DNA from: Haemaphysalis longicornis
Taxonomy: Eukaryota > Arthropoda > Arachnida > Ixodida > Ixodidae
Length of the DNA stretch: 64,000 bases
Direction: 5' to 3'
NCBI GenBank assembly: GCA_013339765.2
Contig: CM023457.1
Coordinates: forward strand, 75,527,819 to 75,591,818
Of the stretch, positions 38,901 through 53,900 are shown in pieces (position 1 is the stretch's first letter; every line of letters starts with the position of its first letter). The notes below the pieces were generated by a model, which had not been told where the DNA came from, ran no database searches, and saw only the letters and a program-made list of their open reading frames with translations. The position numbers were made by a program, and so were the translations under genes.

Positions 38901-41900
38901 CCATCACACTTGACTTCCTCCGAGTTCACGCACGACAGCATGATTTCCTGCCACGACTCACCCGTGGCTGACCTGCAACAGTGTAAAAAAAAAAATAAAA
39001 ACACGCGGGACGGTAACTCGAGGTTCCCGCTACAAGAATGTTTCGATAACTGCGTGTGGATAGCCAAAGCGGAAATCACAGGTTCTACACGCCAAAGCTG
39101 AACACCGGAGCTGAGACTTCTACTGTAGCGTGAATGCAGTATTTTGGTTCGTGCCATCACTTTTACAACTAATGGCTCAATAGTTGTACCCGTCTCTTCT
39201 CGCCGCGTGCAAACCTGACTACTTCGGAGAAGAAAGGCAAAGGAACCAAAAACGCCACGAATAATGTTATCCGCCTCAGCGTATATCAGTTTTGCCTCCG
39301 CAGTTAGCCAGCCAGTAACCTCACTCGCAAGCTTCGAATTTTCCGTTGCACTTTTCTCGTACGGGGAGGTGTTCTGCGTGGAAAACAGTAGGTACATCGC
39401 TCGCGGGTTATTTGAGACGTGTACTTTGTGCATTTGCCTTAGGCACATTCGTTTTTTTTTTGCCCTCCCGTCCCCCTTCTTCCTTCTGCTTTCCTCCCCT
39501 GGCCCTCAGAGCACAGCCAATTCATGTGCGCACTGTTATTTTATCCTGAAGTAACCATCATCCCAGACACCTAAAAGGCTAAACTACATAGGTGCAACCA
39601 TGCTAGTAAGGCTCTTTGGTACAGAAGCAGCACTCCTTCACCAGAGAAGGATCTGGCCATCGCAATGTAGTAGTTGGCCTCCACTCAGCACGACTGAACA
39701 GTGCAACTTATGGCCCTCAGTCCCCAGCAGCCGTAGAGCATTGGACCATGGCGGCGGTCAGACCACCGGTACAGCCGAGGGTGCTAAGAATCTCTGGGTT
39801 CGGACAGGTCGCCTATGGAAATTGAACCCGACAACGTTCAACGCGTGAACCCTGTCTATCGTGGGAAGCTTTGCTTTACTACTAGAGGAGCTCTCAGACA
39901 TTAAATAAGATATCATAGGGTTAGGCGAAGTTAGAAGGAGAGAAGATGGCTTCATGGAGCTGTGTAGCGGGCATATTTCGGGCTGCCGAGAACCTCAAGA
40001 AAAGAAAGAGCACGGGATGGGTTTCTTAATCCCCAGAGAAGTAGCAGAAGTAGCAGAGAACACGGGGGAATCCTTCAGCATTAAGGAAAGAGTATCTGTT
40101 GTTGTGAGCAAGCTTAACAAGCGATACAGGTAAAAGATAGTACAAACGTATGCGCCGACAGCTAACTACGGCGATGATGCCGCAGCAAATTTCTATGGCG
40201 ACGTCGAATCAGCAATGAAGAAGAAAACAACGCCGTTCATGATTGTGATGGGAGGCTTTAACGAAAAAACATGTGAGAAGGAAATAGGAGAAAGGCCACT
40301 GGAAAACTTTGGAATAGGCAGTCGAAACAGTCTAGGAGATGTACCGGTGGGATACCGGGAGAGGGATAGCCTGAGGATAATGAGCACATTCTTCCGCAAA
40401 CGAAAGAATAGAAAATGGACATAGAAAGTACCGGCGGTTACACACAAAATGAAATTGGCTTCCTTTGTAGTGATAACCTAGGTATTGTGGAGGACGTAGA
40501 AGTGCTAGGTAAGATACGGAGCAGTGACTATAGGATGGTTAGATGCAAAGAAAGGCTGAATCTCACAGGGGAAAGAAGAAAACTTGTCAGAAGTAAGAAA
40601 CCAAGCATGAAGTCAGTCCGAGACTGGACGCAGGAATTTAAAATGACCCTTCGAAATAAATTCTCGCTTTCAAGCATGGCGACCAATGATGATGTAGAGA
40701 GGCTAAACGACAACCTACTAACGGCAATAAGAGAATCTGCAGCAGTTGTAGTAGAAACAGCATAGAAGAAACAAACTGAAAAAAAAGTCAAAGCGAAAGA
40801 ACGGCTTGTTACAGGCCCAAGCATAGAGCTATTTGACGCTCACTAATTATCAGCAGATGTCTGCGGAGAACTGAGCAGCGCAAGGTAATTACTCTATCTT
40901 TCACGGGGACAAGGGTCGAACCGGGAGCGGACACACTTTACCGATAGCAACATCCACGCGAGGAGAACGACAGATTAGAAGCTCAGGTGGGTCGCTTAAA
41001 AATCTCCCTTTTGCCGCTTTCTCCCGGGATATTGCTTGCACAAGCTGGGGCGTACTCCGTCCTAGATTATTGAGTTCACTAATTGCGCACCAAGGTAGAG
41101 CATACCTTTTCCAAAACGAAACCGAAAACATGATGGCCGCCCCTGAAGCGTGAGGGAAGCAGATTGTCTCGCAGTGTATAAAAGCTGTACAGTCTTCGTT
41201 TTTAAAATAAGTTGAGCTCATGTGAAGTTTTGATCTACATTTGTTGCTTGTGCTTAACCACCCAAGAACTGTTTGTCAGGAAAACTATTATAGATGCTTA
41301 TCCAATGAACTCTTGCCGTTTACAACTTTTGTGACGACACAAACCGTAGTAACCGAAGGCGTACGGGACATCGACACCCATTTTCACGCATTTTCTGCTT
41401 TAATAAATAACTGCTAGTTGCGAGAATGGTGTACTATTTAGATTCTCGGCACCGTAATCTATCGATACATGCCGATTTGTTTTTACCCTTTAGTGTCCGC
41501 TTTAATGTATGCATGAAAATATATACATAAAATTGAGAAACAAAATTTGACGTAATGGAAAGACGTCCAATAACACTGCAGTCAAGTCAAGTACGCATGC
41601 AATGCATCGTCACGCGTCGGATGAAATGATGCCGCCTTTTCATATCTTTTGATAACATTTTATCTCAAAGTTTTTATCACTTTTTTCTTCGCTTCTGCAT
41701 GTATATTTTCCGGCCAGGGGACTGTGTTGTGCTTTGCCCTTGCTTTGCCCATACGTACACGCTGTCTTTCTTCGAGTTCCAATGTACCAACAAGCCATTT
41801 AGCGAACCCGCCCGTAACGGAGGCCCACTTTTGGTCTGAAATCGCTTTTATGGCTTGCTTTCGAGAGTTTCAAAATTACATAGTTGTCAAACCTTAGCAC

Positions 41901-44900
41901 AGAACCTTTATAAAAGTTTAACGTCGGGACTTAAAGAAGCGCACGCAACCGGTAACTGTCCCGTACCAAAATCATTTCACCGAACTTCACCAGTCAGCAC
42001 ACAGTTCAAGTCCTTCGGTTTTCTTACCTAAACAGGACCAGGACAGCCTGTGGGAAGGTCTGGAAGTTGTTGTTGCGATCGATGGCGCTATCATCGTTCT
42101 CCAGGCCAATTTTACCAAAAAGCTGCGGGGATGGGGAAGCAAAACAGAACAGAAACGCCCAGTAATGCAATCATTTGTATGAATTAAAATTCAGCGATGT
42201 TTGTCTCTGTGAACAAGAGCATTTATGATTGCTCCAAATATTTCGTTACTCCAATACACACCTCGAGCTCGCAGCACAACCATTCAAATTTGGGCCATCC
42301 AGGTAAGTTGAGTTGTGCGACATTTATTTTCTGGTTTGTGCTGCAGTTTGAAGACAATTATTGACTGCAGTGCCATGTTTCAAGGTGAATGCCAGATAAC
42401 TTAAAGCCAATTTGCTACACACTAGGGAAAGCCGGCAATGCAAAAGCTGCAAAAGTGCGCATATTATAATTGGCCCGCTTCTACATTTTACAGGTCTGCT
42501 TGCAGTCACTATCTGTACGCTTATTTCTCTTCTTTCTTATCAGCGTTTGGAAAATGTCTAAAATTTACAACAAGCAAATTGTATCCTTCCAAGACTGCTG
42601 AGAATGCTAAAATTCAACCTCCCTGCACTGTCGCTAAGTCAGTCACGCTGCCGGCAAGGCGCTTTCACGTTTGTGCAAAATGAGTATGAAGCAAGTTAGG
42701 CACACCGAAAACATCAAATATCAGGGATTATAAAATACCAGCAGGCTGATGCTGTCGTCACTTACCTGCATTCCAATAACTGCATAGATGAAGAAGAGCA
42801 TCACAATGAGAAGGGCGACGTAGGGAAGGGCCTGCAGGAAAGGTAAGAGGACGATCTTTTCCAGATAGCAGCACCAAAGAGCGTTGACAAAATTTAGGCA
42901 GCGTAGAAAGCAGGATGTTCTAGCTGATTCTATGTCATCAATATGTTTTTCTTAGGTGTACTGCAGAGATGACATGCTTCTCTTTGTTGTGTGGGTAACT
43001 GCTGTCTTCACTGATTGAGGGCATAAACATTATCCGGCTTGTGATAACACATTCTATGAAGTGGAGCAACCCCGACATTTTGTTTTCGTGCATTTCCACT
43101 TAAACTAATTCGATTTTCGTAAGCACTGACTTTCTCACCTCTATACTGAACCTCACTAAGGGTTCAACACAATGCAACTTTTTTTATGGTAGGAGCAAAG
43201 TTTTCTGTTGTTATACCTGGGATGCAAGAATTAATTCGTATGCAGGCTAGGGCTGTTAGTGGGAAAAATGCACAGTTCGTGCTTGCATATACGCATCCGT
43301 GTGTTGTCGGGAGTTAAAGTGGCCTGATGTCAAAAGTGCAATTTATTGAAATAGTGGTGCTAGGCCCAAAAAGCCGCTCCAATTCTTTAGTTCGCTGTGG
43401 ACTGACAACCACATTAGTTTCCCGAAAACAACGTGCTTAATCTCGCAACTATTTATGCACACAGTCCAACTTTGCAGTTCAACTGACTCAATTTAACAAA
43501 AGGGTGAGGAAGTCATCTTATGAAGTGCCACCCGAAAAAATAGAAACTGGCAGAAATGAAAATCGCACTGCTGGGCGTATATTCAGGCGAAAGAAAATTG
43601 CCACGCCCATTCTCTGCCCCCCGCTCCCAAAAATTGTTTAGTAATGGGGAACATAAGATTTTTATGCTACAAGAACAATTTGCGGGGCGGAGGTGTATCA
43701 TAATACGCCGCGCTGAAGAAATAAGCGGCTGCACGCACAAGCACTAGAAGAAGGGTGGTATAGTGTATGCGATATATAACTGTTTTTGTCCATTTTATTG
43801 TCTTTTGCGTCTAAAGTTGTTATGCTTACATTTAAAGAAATAAAACTGAGACATTATTTACTCTGCTTTGGTCAATATAATGGCACACACACAAAATATT
43901 GGAAGCTCAGTCTGTCGTAAGACACAGCAAAGTATACCGTAAAAGATCGTTAATTCGAACTGCAAGGGGGCGCCACACAGTTTTATTAATAAAAGTTTGA
44001 ACAAACAAAAGCGGAGTACAAAGTATCTACAACGCGACTGCGGAGCAGTGGGGCATGTCAGCAACTGAATGCTTGAAAAAGTCCGCGATTGCATCCAGCC
44101 TTTTATCCTTAAAGCAGAAAGTCAGCACGTTCCTCTGACGAGCGAATGTAGCGGAAATCCTCCTTTTCTAGTAAAGTCGGACCTAGTTATAACGAAGTAG
44201 TGAAAGGACATCAAATTAGTTCGTTATATCCAATATTTGTTGTAACAGTAGAGGTAAAAATCGCTCTAACAAATCGAAAATATGGCTCGCGCAAATATAC
44301 TTGACACAAAAATGCATTTTGTTAGGCTTCGAATCCACTATAAACAAGGTACCCGTACCTTTCTCCTGCATTTCAAGCTCAATGAACTCGAACAAGAGAA
44401 TGTGAAACTACAACAGAACAAAGTTCCTTGACAATACAGGCCTGCGTGTTTATTTATTTGATGACGGATGGGATCTTCATCTGGTGTATGCTCACAGCAC
44501 TGAGCAGGATAATATTTTTCACAGTGTACACGAACAAAAGGGTTGTACTTGTCGAGTTTCGGACGACGTGATTTTTAACCAACTTCTCATACTCGTGGTC
44601 TAATATTTCTTCGTTATATCCGACATCGCGCGCGGCTCTCACGGTTTCAGTTTCGTTATAAAAGAATAAGTGTCATTGAACTAAAGCGTGGCCAACCAAA
44701 GTTTGTATTTAGTTCGCTGTAGCCGATAATTCGCTATATCAGCGTTCGTTATAATGAGGTTCAACTGTACCATAAAAGGGATGAAGAGGCGGGCGGCATT
44801 CCATCCGGCGATTACTCCCGAGCGTAGGCCTCACTGGTGCTTCGGGGGTAACCTCCTCGTGCTCACTGGCAGCGACAGGTTCTATCTGACTACAGAAACG

Positions 44901-47900
44901 ATGCCATCTGTCAGCACGCCTGACAGCCCTGAACTCGTGTCCACATCGACATAGTCCCCAAAGAAACTCTTGTAAACATCCGCCATGGGGTTTTAGATTG
45001 CTTTTACCCGATTAAACTTTTCTCGCCGTTTTTTTTTCCTTTTAGAAAGTGACGCAGCCTTCTGTGTATATAGCGGGGCCATTTCTCAGACCGTGCGCCT
45101 GATCCACGGTGGCCTGATTCCAAGCTGCCGGCGCGGTGGCGCGTAGTTCGAATTATCCGTGGTGAAGGCTCCTCACGTTCGGATTAACGGGCGTGAGGAG
45201 CCTTGGATTCTAAGGAGGCTTGGCCAGACGAGACGTGCAGTTCGAATTATCCATAAATTCGAATTATTGAAGTTCGAAATAATGAGATTTCACTGCAGTT
45301 ATATCAGGAGGCCTCGAGTGCGATGTAGTCAGTGTCGGATTTGCTTGTATTTTCTTCTCGAAAAACTGATTGCTTCGTTATTTATGAACCTGAATCTTGA
45401 TCATTTGTGTCTATCCCTGCATGACATAAAAACAGACGTCGTGATCAAGAAGTATCTCAAAGAAGAGTGTTGCGGGGACTTTCACCGCTATTTCAAGAAC
45501 CATTCAGTATGTCACAACTCGAAAGGTCTGAGCTATTGCCGAGTTGGCAAATTAAAATTAAGTTGACTAACTTCTTCAATGGCTCTACCGTTATATTATC
45601 GTCTTCTCAGTGTAAAAATATTGGTGTAAGCATACCTGGAAGGACTTGATGAAGGTCCAGAGTAGGGTTCGGATGCCTTCGCCTTTGCTCAGTAGCTTGA
45701 CGAGGCGCATCACACGGAACAGTCGGAAGAAATTGATGCTGATGATGTTTGTTCCCGGCTGGGAGGAAGGGGCAATGGCACGCGGCAAAAAAATAACAAA
45801 AGGCGGTGTTAGCCTCACCCCCTTGCAGCACAACTGGGAGGCATGCTTCGCGGTATTGAGAAATAAAATGGCCTCGTATTGGAACTCTTAGCTAGTGCCT
45901 ACGGTAAGCAAGTGGCAGCTGAGTTCTGAGTACAGTCGAGTTCTTGTGCAGCATTAAACTTGCTTTGAAGCAAGCTGCACGTTTAACGATAACATTTACA
46001 GTTTTGCTTAACTACCTGCGGTCCGCTCATGAAGTTTCAGATTCGATCTTTGCACTTGCTTACAGTGGGACATAGCTGAAAGTACCTATACATTTCTTCC
46101 AGCATGACGACAACCAGATCCAGAACTACAACTTGTTTGGCACTGTCAGTTGCTTCAACTCCATAGCGATTTTGGATATCTTGGGTATAACAAAAATACC
46201 TGGAGCCAGGACCAAAAATGAGTTGGTAACTCATTACTGTAACTGGTAGAAAATATTTTGCCATTGAGACGCAATGGAGGCTGATATTTTCACTTCAATT
46301 TCATTTCAGCGTTTTTGTTCGCCGAATTGCGTCGTTGCAGAGACATCTGGCTGTCGTTACGCTGGCCGACATATAAAAATCATGCACGCCGGCAGGCAAA
46401 CATGCGCTCATTTACAGTAGAAAAGATACCTCTGCACATCCTTCTCGCTTGATTAAATCCAGAAGTCATACGTGAAGTTGATTAGCCAGCACCAAGGAAG
46501 CCGAGCTTATGATAGGACATAATGTGCCTCCTAGAATGCACCATGTGCGAAAAAAAGCTAATATGAGAGAGAAGTGACATTGCTGCTGTGGCCTCGGATT
46601 AACGTTATATGCGACTTATATAAGTTATAGCGTGAGCAGCTTTGAACGTAGCTCTTCACGTGTAGTACACCTTAAAATGCAAATTAACACTGCTTACTGA
46701 AGCTTGGCTTAAGATGGAGCCTTTGAATAAGACAACAGTCTGCTCTGTCTAAGATACTAACCTGTACACTTTACCGTTTTGTTTAAAATATGGAATTAAA
46801 GCCGCCTAAACTTGTATATAGAGAGAATAAGTTTTATTTGATGACTCAAGTCCAAGCAGTGGCTAAACTTGTAAGGATGCACGGTTTTCAAAGCGAAACC
46901 TTTTAAGCTCATGACATATAATATTTGTGCAGTATTAGTGTAGCTTGTTAGCATGCATCGTATTAAGCTCTATGGTAGCCGTATCCTTGGTGCAGCTAAC
47001 TATGCTATTAAAATTGTTGAATAGCTACGTGATCGCTGCATAAAATGAGGCGGGTCCGAAGGGTCATTGTAACCATTCCTGTTGTAATTACCTTAATCAA
47101 ACTGACTGTGAACTTAGAATCTAGAAATATTGTTTTGTGTGAACTGCTTGCTGTGTTGGACTCGTTTGTAATGCATAGTATTGTCGCCAGGACGTTGCTT
47201 CGTGATTTGTAAACCAGATCCAAAGTATTGCTCCCACTAGGCAGAGCCCTGCTGCACCAAGTAATGGCGACACCCACTTTCATATAACCTAAACACTATA
47301 AAAAGTAATTGAAGATGCACATGCAAGATGGTGTATGGATGGTTTTTTTCCTCGCAGTTGGATATGAAACGTACAGCATGTTTTAAAAGCGCACATGGAA
47401 AGACGGTAAAGCGCAAAGCATAAAGGTTCTTGCATGCTGCAAACGGCCAAGCATGAATGATTCATTCCGTAAGATGAGCATTGATGATATTAACAATCAA
47501 CAAATCCTTGGTCACGTGGCTAGTATTTGTCAGTGATGCTTCACATTTTCCAAAGTGGTTGTAAGTAATGTTGCACGAAAGTAGTAGTTTTATTTTGGAA
47601 AGCAATTCTCAATTCTACTGAATTTGGTGCGTTATTTCAGACAGAGAAGTTAACCTAGCAGTCACATGAATGTGGTGATGATTCCTAACGGTTAAAACAG
47701 CTAATACGCGTTGTGCTGTAGGAGGGGAGATTTTATAATTTAATTCGGTTTTAATTTCGCTGAATTAATGACATTCGGGACGAGCAGCTGCCAAATTACG
47801 CGGCAGCCCCTACTCGGGCGATGATTGTTTGCGGTTAGAAAAACGCTTGCGGTAGTTGCCCTTGTAAAAACCTCTGAGCGAGTCCTGCAGTTCCTGGTAG

Positions 47901-50900
47901 GGAATGTGACAAGGTGTTGGAACGCCACATTTTTTAGTGTGTTAGTTTTGGTCATTAGCTGCAATTTTAGATGAGGGGAATGTGAACAAAATTTTCATTA
48001 CACAAATTAGAGGCATATTAGGAATCCAGCCCTTTTTGCAGTGCTGAAGGAGTTTAACACACTTACCGAGCCGAGATTATTTGTCAGTGATACTGTCGCC
48101 ACATCAATTTTGTTGGGAACCTGACTATACACATTGTTGGGTTTCGCATTCCATGGATATAATTGTTTTATTCAACAGGATCAAAGTTCTTTATATTAGT
48201 GCAGCTGAGTGTCACCTCGAAGAGCTGTTCATCATTCACATGTTTTAATTGTATTGAATTTGTGATCCTGCTTTTGCCCTCAAAATATTTGGAATGTCTC
48301 ATATTGGAAAGCAAGCAGATTTAAAAGGCAGACCTGACTTTTTGGCAGAGATTGGTTAAAGATGACTCATCAGGGTTTTCTGATTAAATCATAACGCCTA
48401 TAGGCTACAAGAGGTGGCACCAATGACGTCTTTTTAAGGCTGCAGAACAAAGCGTAAACAACATAATCAAAGTATAGGTTACTACGCTTCGGCTGCTCAG
48501 AAACGTACTCGTGCTTATCACAATTATTTCTACAGTGTTTATTCAAACACACAATAAACATTGTTGGTGCTGGATGTGCGTTGTTAAGAAAACGACCTTA
48601 TGTTGGGGTTTACTTTTGAAGTTATGTAAAATAAAGAAGCGATGAACTAAAGTCACAGTCTAAAAAGTCAGCACCACACAGGTGCTGGGAGCTACATTTC
48701 AGTCCGATTATAGACAAAGCGAGACTGTGTTACATTACAGATTGGGAGGCGATAAGCGGAATACTACGGCCAGTCTTGCTTGGACACCACAGTCGGGCTA
48801 GGGTCAAACCTGGTGAAGTAAAAAGGCACACAGCACGCGAGGTTCTACAAAGGCACACTATAGGCAAGCAGTAAGGCTGTTTTCCTAGGCAAAAAAGGTG
48901 ACCACTAAAAAGCGTGCACACACTAAGGTCGATTTCAATCGACCCTACAGGTGCAAACTAAGTGATTGCCAGTTTGGTTTCTAGCAGCTGGTAGGGCACG
49001 AATTGCAAAAGACTTGTGCAGGACCGCGGCAATGGCGACAGCCACAAGATTTGATGCCAATTTTTCAATGGAATGCTCTTTTTCTGTATAAAGGCGCGCA
49101 CTCGCAGTTGAGTCTATGCTCGCTTTTGTCCCGGCCACGTGAAGGATCTCGAAGATCTCAGTGAAGGTATTTGTTGATTATTAAATGCAACGTCGATGAG
49201 TTGAAACAGCTCTTTTTTTCTGAAATACATTGAAACAAAGAGTGAACACTAACGACTTGTTCATTAGCCCTCTCTAAGCTTAACTGCAAGAAAAGTATGA
49301 CTGCAGAAGTAGCAGCGTCAAACATTCTTCTGTGTGAGACAGTACATTTACAACATATAAAGCTCGCGGTGACTTTGGTGTCGCAAACTCTTCGGCGATT
49401 ACCGGAAAATCAAAATAATCATTACCTGAGCTACTAAAAATACCCCTAGAGGGGATGTAGCGCTTTACATTGCAGCTTTTAATGAATAAGTGCCGATGAA
49501 TGAGCAAGTGCCAGAGGCCGACAAATTCATTTCGGGAGGTGCAGCAGTTTATCAACGGGCTGCAGGGGCCGAAAACGTAGGAATATTTTGAGACGCTGCA
49601 GAACAATATTTATTGCTGGGGAGGTTGACATGTGGTACTAAGATTGAATCCCTGTTAGTGCCACTCTTACTCCCATACGTGCAGTACTCCTAAATGTTTG
49701 TTTTGACAAAATACTGGCCGTATAGTACAGTGCTTAGGATGGATTTACCGAGGTATGAATGAACTCTTGTTACGCGTCTGGGCATAGGAAAAACCTACAC
49801 TTATAAACGCAGGCGCCTTCTTCCGACGTACTATCCCACCAATACCGCATCTTTTTAGGGCGGCTGCCTCGGCTGTCCTGGTTTTCCAAGGTGGGGTAAT
49901 CGGCGGAATTTTTTTCTGCGTGGTGCAAAGAACATGCTACAAGGAAGTTTGGCAGTACGCTGGTGTTTGTCCTTTTCTGTGTTACCATTGCGTCTTGCGG
50001 GTTTCCCCTTGTGCAAGTCGCCAACCACCTGCTACATACCCAGCATGATGTGAGAAAGAACGCAGTGCTTTTAATAATTTGCTAAGCTCGGCATTAAAGC
50101 TTCCTTCACGCCACGGGGCACTGTATCCAAGGGACGGTTATTGTGGGAAACCTATTGAACGTTCTGATAGCTGTATGACAAAAAATGTTTAAGTAAAACT
50201 TGACACTCGCTGATGAAACTATCATGCATAATCCAAAGTCCTACAAATGCTCGTGAAGCCCTGCCGGTTAGTTTTAGGGCTATTCCAGGGTCTAGAAAGA
50301 CATACAAAAGGTGCAGAGTTTTCCGTGGTATCTTTTTTTCTTGGTATGTTCCTGTGAAAGCTCAAAACCCGCCGCGAGCATCTCAGTGGCACCGCTGCAA
50401 CATTTTAGCTTGGTATACCAAGCTAATATTTTCTTTTGAAGATCATAATGTACAATGTACAATTAGTGATGTTGCTTGGAGCGTCATTAGGCTTAACAGT
50501 ACAGCAGTTAGGCTTAACGTTAGGTTAAGCATGACGAAGTTGATATCACGTATACACGTGGCACACACCTATGCAATACACGTAACTTAGGCGTATAGGC
50601 CTATTAGGCATATGTGCATGGCCAATGCTCATCGCCGGGATTTTTTGTTTGGTGCCAATAGCAACGCTCACACAGTGTTGCAAACCCATAGAGCAGCACA
50701 TACATGCCCAGGTATACATTGACCGACGCTTTAACCCAGATTTCTATTTCGTGAATCGCAAAACTCACACAAGGCTGCCAACATGGCACCTGAGTAGTTT
50801 CATTGTTAGGAAGCATACACGACGAAACACAGGGGAGATTGTCCCCCAAATTTTTCCAGGATAAGTATGTCTAGCAAGCTTCCGTAGCTCAACTTTCAAG

Positions 50901-53900
50901 TAAAACATTTCATTGCGTGTTGCTCATTGGAGAACATAGGCCATGCGCTTTTTCTTTATTATGCTCATTCATAATACCTAACATTATGGGGATGCTTTCT
51001 ACAACCTTGTTCGCTACGACGCTCTGCATGTCGGCCTTGTTTGGCCATTGGGAAGCCAACAGCCGAAATTGAAAGCTGGGTCATATATGTGTATACGGGA
51101 CCTGGCAACCGCAATTCAGTCCTAACTAGAGTAACCTAACATAACAACGATCCTGTACAAACGCTGCGCACTACCGCCTTACAAACACGCCGTGTGAAAC
51201 TATCGTTTCTAACGCCAGGTGAGGTGGGAGGGCATTATCGCATCGGTTTTGTTGTTGTTGTAGAGGTACAGAAAATAGTATTTCTTAACTGACAAGTTTA
51301 TGCATATTACCAGTTAAGAACCAACTATTACCCACAGAAATATTTTTTGACTGACAGGTTAATACATGTTTTCAGGTAACAACCAACTACCAGCGGCAGA
51401 AGCAATTTCTTGAACCACAAGTTAATGCATGTTACCAGTGAAGAACCAGCGGCAGCTCTTATACAATGGGACTGCTACCAGAACGTGTTGAAGAAAACTT
51501 AGGATTGTTTTAACACTGTCTGCATCAATTGCTTTGATCAAATAATCTTACTCTGCCTCTGTGCATGACGAAGAATTTTTCTCGCAGGCGTTCTGCAAAA
51601 AATACTGTGAAGAGGAATATTTTGTCATTTTAGCCTGTTGTAGTTGTCCTGACTTGTGCTGAGTGTTGCGGGAAGCCATTAAATTTTATTAACCGCGTGG
51701 ATTTCCTTTCTGCAGCAAGTACAAGACTGGTGCGAGCTGCAGCGCCCGTGGGTGGTAGGCAGCTGAAGAGGATTGCGGGGAGAGTCAGCAACAAGGAGTG
51801 TCGTAGAAGCGCTCCCCACAACGTACAAGCGGTAAAGTGATCACCAGTCCATAACACCAAAGTAAAGACATTGACTGGTATAATGCAGCACTGTTCTGTA
51901 CGAAACAAAGGCGCTTGCAACCGAGCAAACATACAAAGCGGCACTTCTTGGTAGAACTTCTTGGTAGAAGTTGGCAGCTACAACCATCAAGTGCCGATTA
52001 AAGGTTGCCGGGCGAAGCGATGCAGGCTGATGACATCCAACCAGAAGTACCCTTTCACGCAAGTGAGAGATGGAAGCGCGTGCGGAGTGAATTTTATGTG
52101 AGCACTTAGTGTTGCTTAGGCATAAAAGATGGCTAACTATTGAAATCTGATGGCCATAGACTTATTACACTGCCACTGTCGCTTTGATGTGGGATGTCGT
52201 TGCTGCAACTAAAGGTTTTAGATTATGACATCTTCTTCCAAATAAATTGGTCTAAAATCAAAGTGCTATTTGTGTAAAAAAATAAAATTCAGAATAATCT
52301 GCACAGACGATTTGCTTGATCTGCTCAATAAAGCGTTCAAGTGATTGCGGGGCCGATCAGTGTTTTTTTTTCGCCCCGTCTGTGTGAGAAGTTTGAGAAC
52401 GCGAACTGCTTGGATCATTCAAGCTTTAATAATGCACCCAACCATGCAAAAAATGTAGATCGCTGTCGTTACACGTTTACTAGCAACTTAGCATTGTTCT
52501 TGTCACATGATCGGCCAAAATGAACCTTCGCTAGGCCTAAAGCTGTCGGCTCCGTGCCCATTTCTGGCAGGCCGTATTTCGCATTACTAAGCGCATAACC
52601 GGAATTATAACCAACCTGTTAAGTTTGACATGATTCTATGTCTTGGAAAAGCCGGCACAATAAATGACGGGAACACCAAAGGTAGAACAGAACAAGGTAG
52701 TACAGGAGATTTGATTGATTTGATTATGAAGTTTACGCGCCTACGCTACACAGGCGATGAGGCCTGTGGAGGGTTCTAGATTAATTTTGACTACCTGGGG
52801 ATCTTTAACGTGCGCCGAAATCTCAAACACACGGGTGTTTTTGCTTTTCGCCTCCATAAGAAAAACGGTTGCCGTGGCCTGGAATCGAACTCGCGTCCTT
52901 GTGCTCAGCAACACGACGCCATAACCACTGAGCCACCGCGGCGGGTGGCAGAACAGGAGAATGCGTCCTCTGTGTGTGGTACTACCACATGTGTTTCATT
53001 TTTTTTTCTTCGCTCAGGTTTTGAAATATGACAGAAAACATTTCCTCCCAGTATAATAGAAATTTCAATTGGTCTAAGCGCAGCATCACTGTACAGACGT
53101 AGAACCACCGTTGGTTAAATAAATTGAGTTGCTGCTATATAATAAAAACGGTAATAATTAGGCAGTTTTTTTTTTCATTTCAGTACGGGTACAAGAACTG
53201 TCAAGTTTTGATTTGTGTCCACCTGCACACTGCGAAAATACCAACTTCGCGGGTGTACAAGTGTAATTAGCGATGCCTGACAACGCTTAAACTTAAAATC
53301 ATGAGCATTCAGAGAATATCTTGGCTTTATAGCCTGTAGCCTCAAGTTTCTCTGTTATGCGTAACGTAGTAGACGGGGTAGAAAAAATATACTTGAAGAG
53401 AATATCGCTCCTGGATACGATTAGGATGTCTGCGAATGCGCTAGGAAGGTTCTCCTAAATATTCTCATGGCTCACAAAGGCCTCCATAATAGTTATAAGT
53501 ACAAAATTCGGATGTACTTAACGTCAATATACACGGTGAACAAAGCCTCAAATATTCACGAAAACCATCTCCACTTTGCGAGACAAAGCCACATCTCAAG
53601 TGCAACAGTGAACGCGTAAACGCATTTCTACGGCTGCTTTTTTGGTGGCTGATTGCTTCAATACAAAAAAAAAGCGACATTGTGGGCAAATTTGATCAGC
53701 TATGTTTTACCCAGGAGGTGTTAGTACGGAAAAAACAGAAGACCATTTTAAACTTTTCCGAAACATTGCTGAGGCGTGAGCTCACTGGCATTTTTGGACC
53801 ATTACACAGACGCAATATTCATAGATTTATCTAAAGCCTTTGATCGCGGCCCCACAATCGATTAATGTTTAAAGTTCAGCAGTTACAATTCAATGACAAA

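Larger units (their letters stand above)
42832..45635. other. CaV1 intron 5 (2.8 kb)
   Basis: Two pogo/Tigger-like inverted-repeat pieces (44172-44768, 45135-45298). No further exon seen. Confidence 0.6.

Noticed and set aside
38750..39448. 232-residue minus-strand frame
   Set aside because: Only 38813-38972 is exon; the rest is intron on both sides that happens to stay open.
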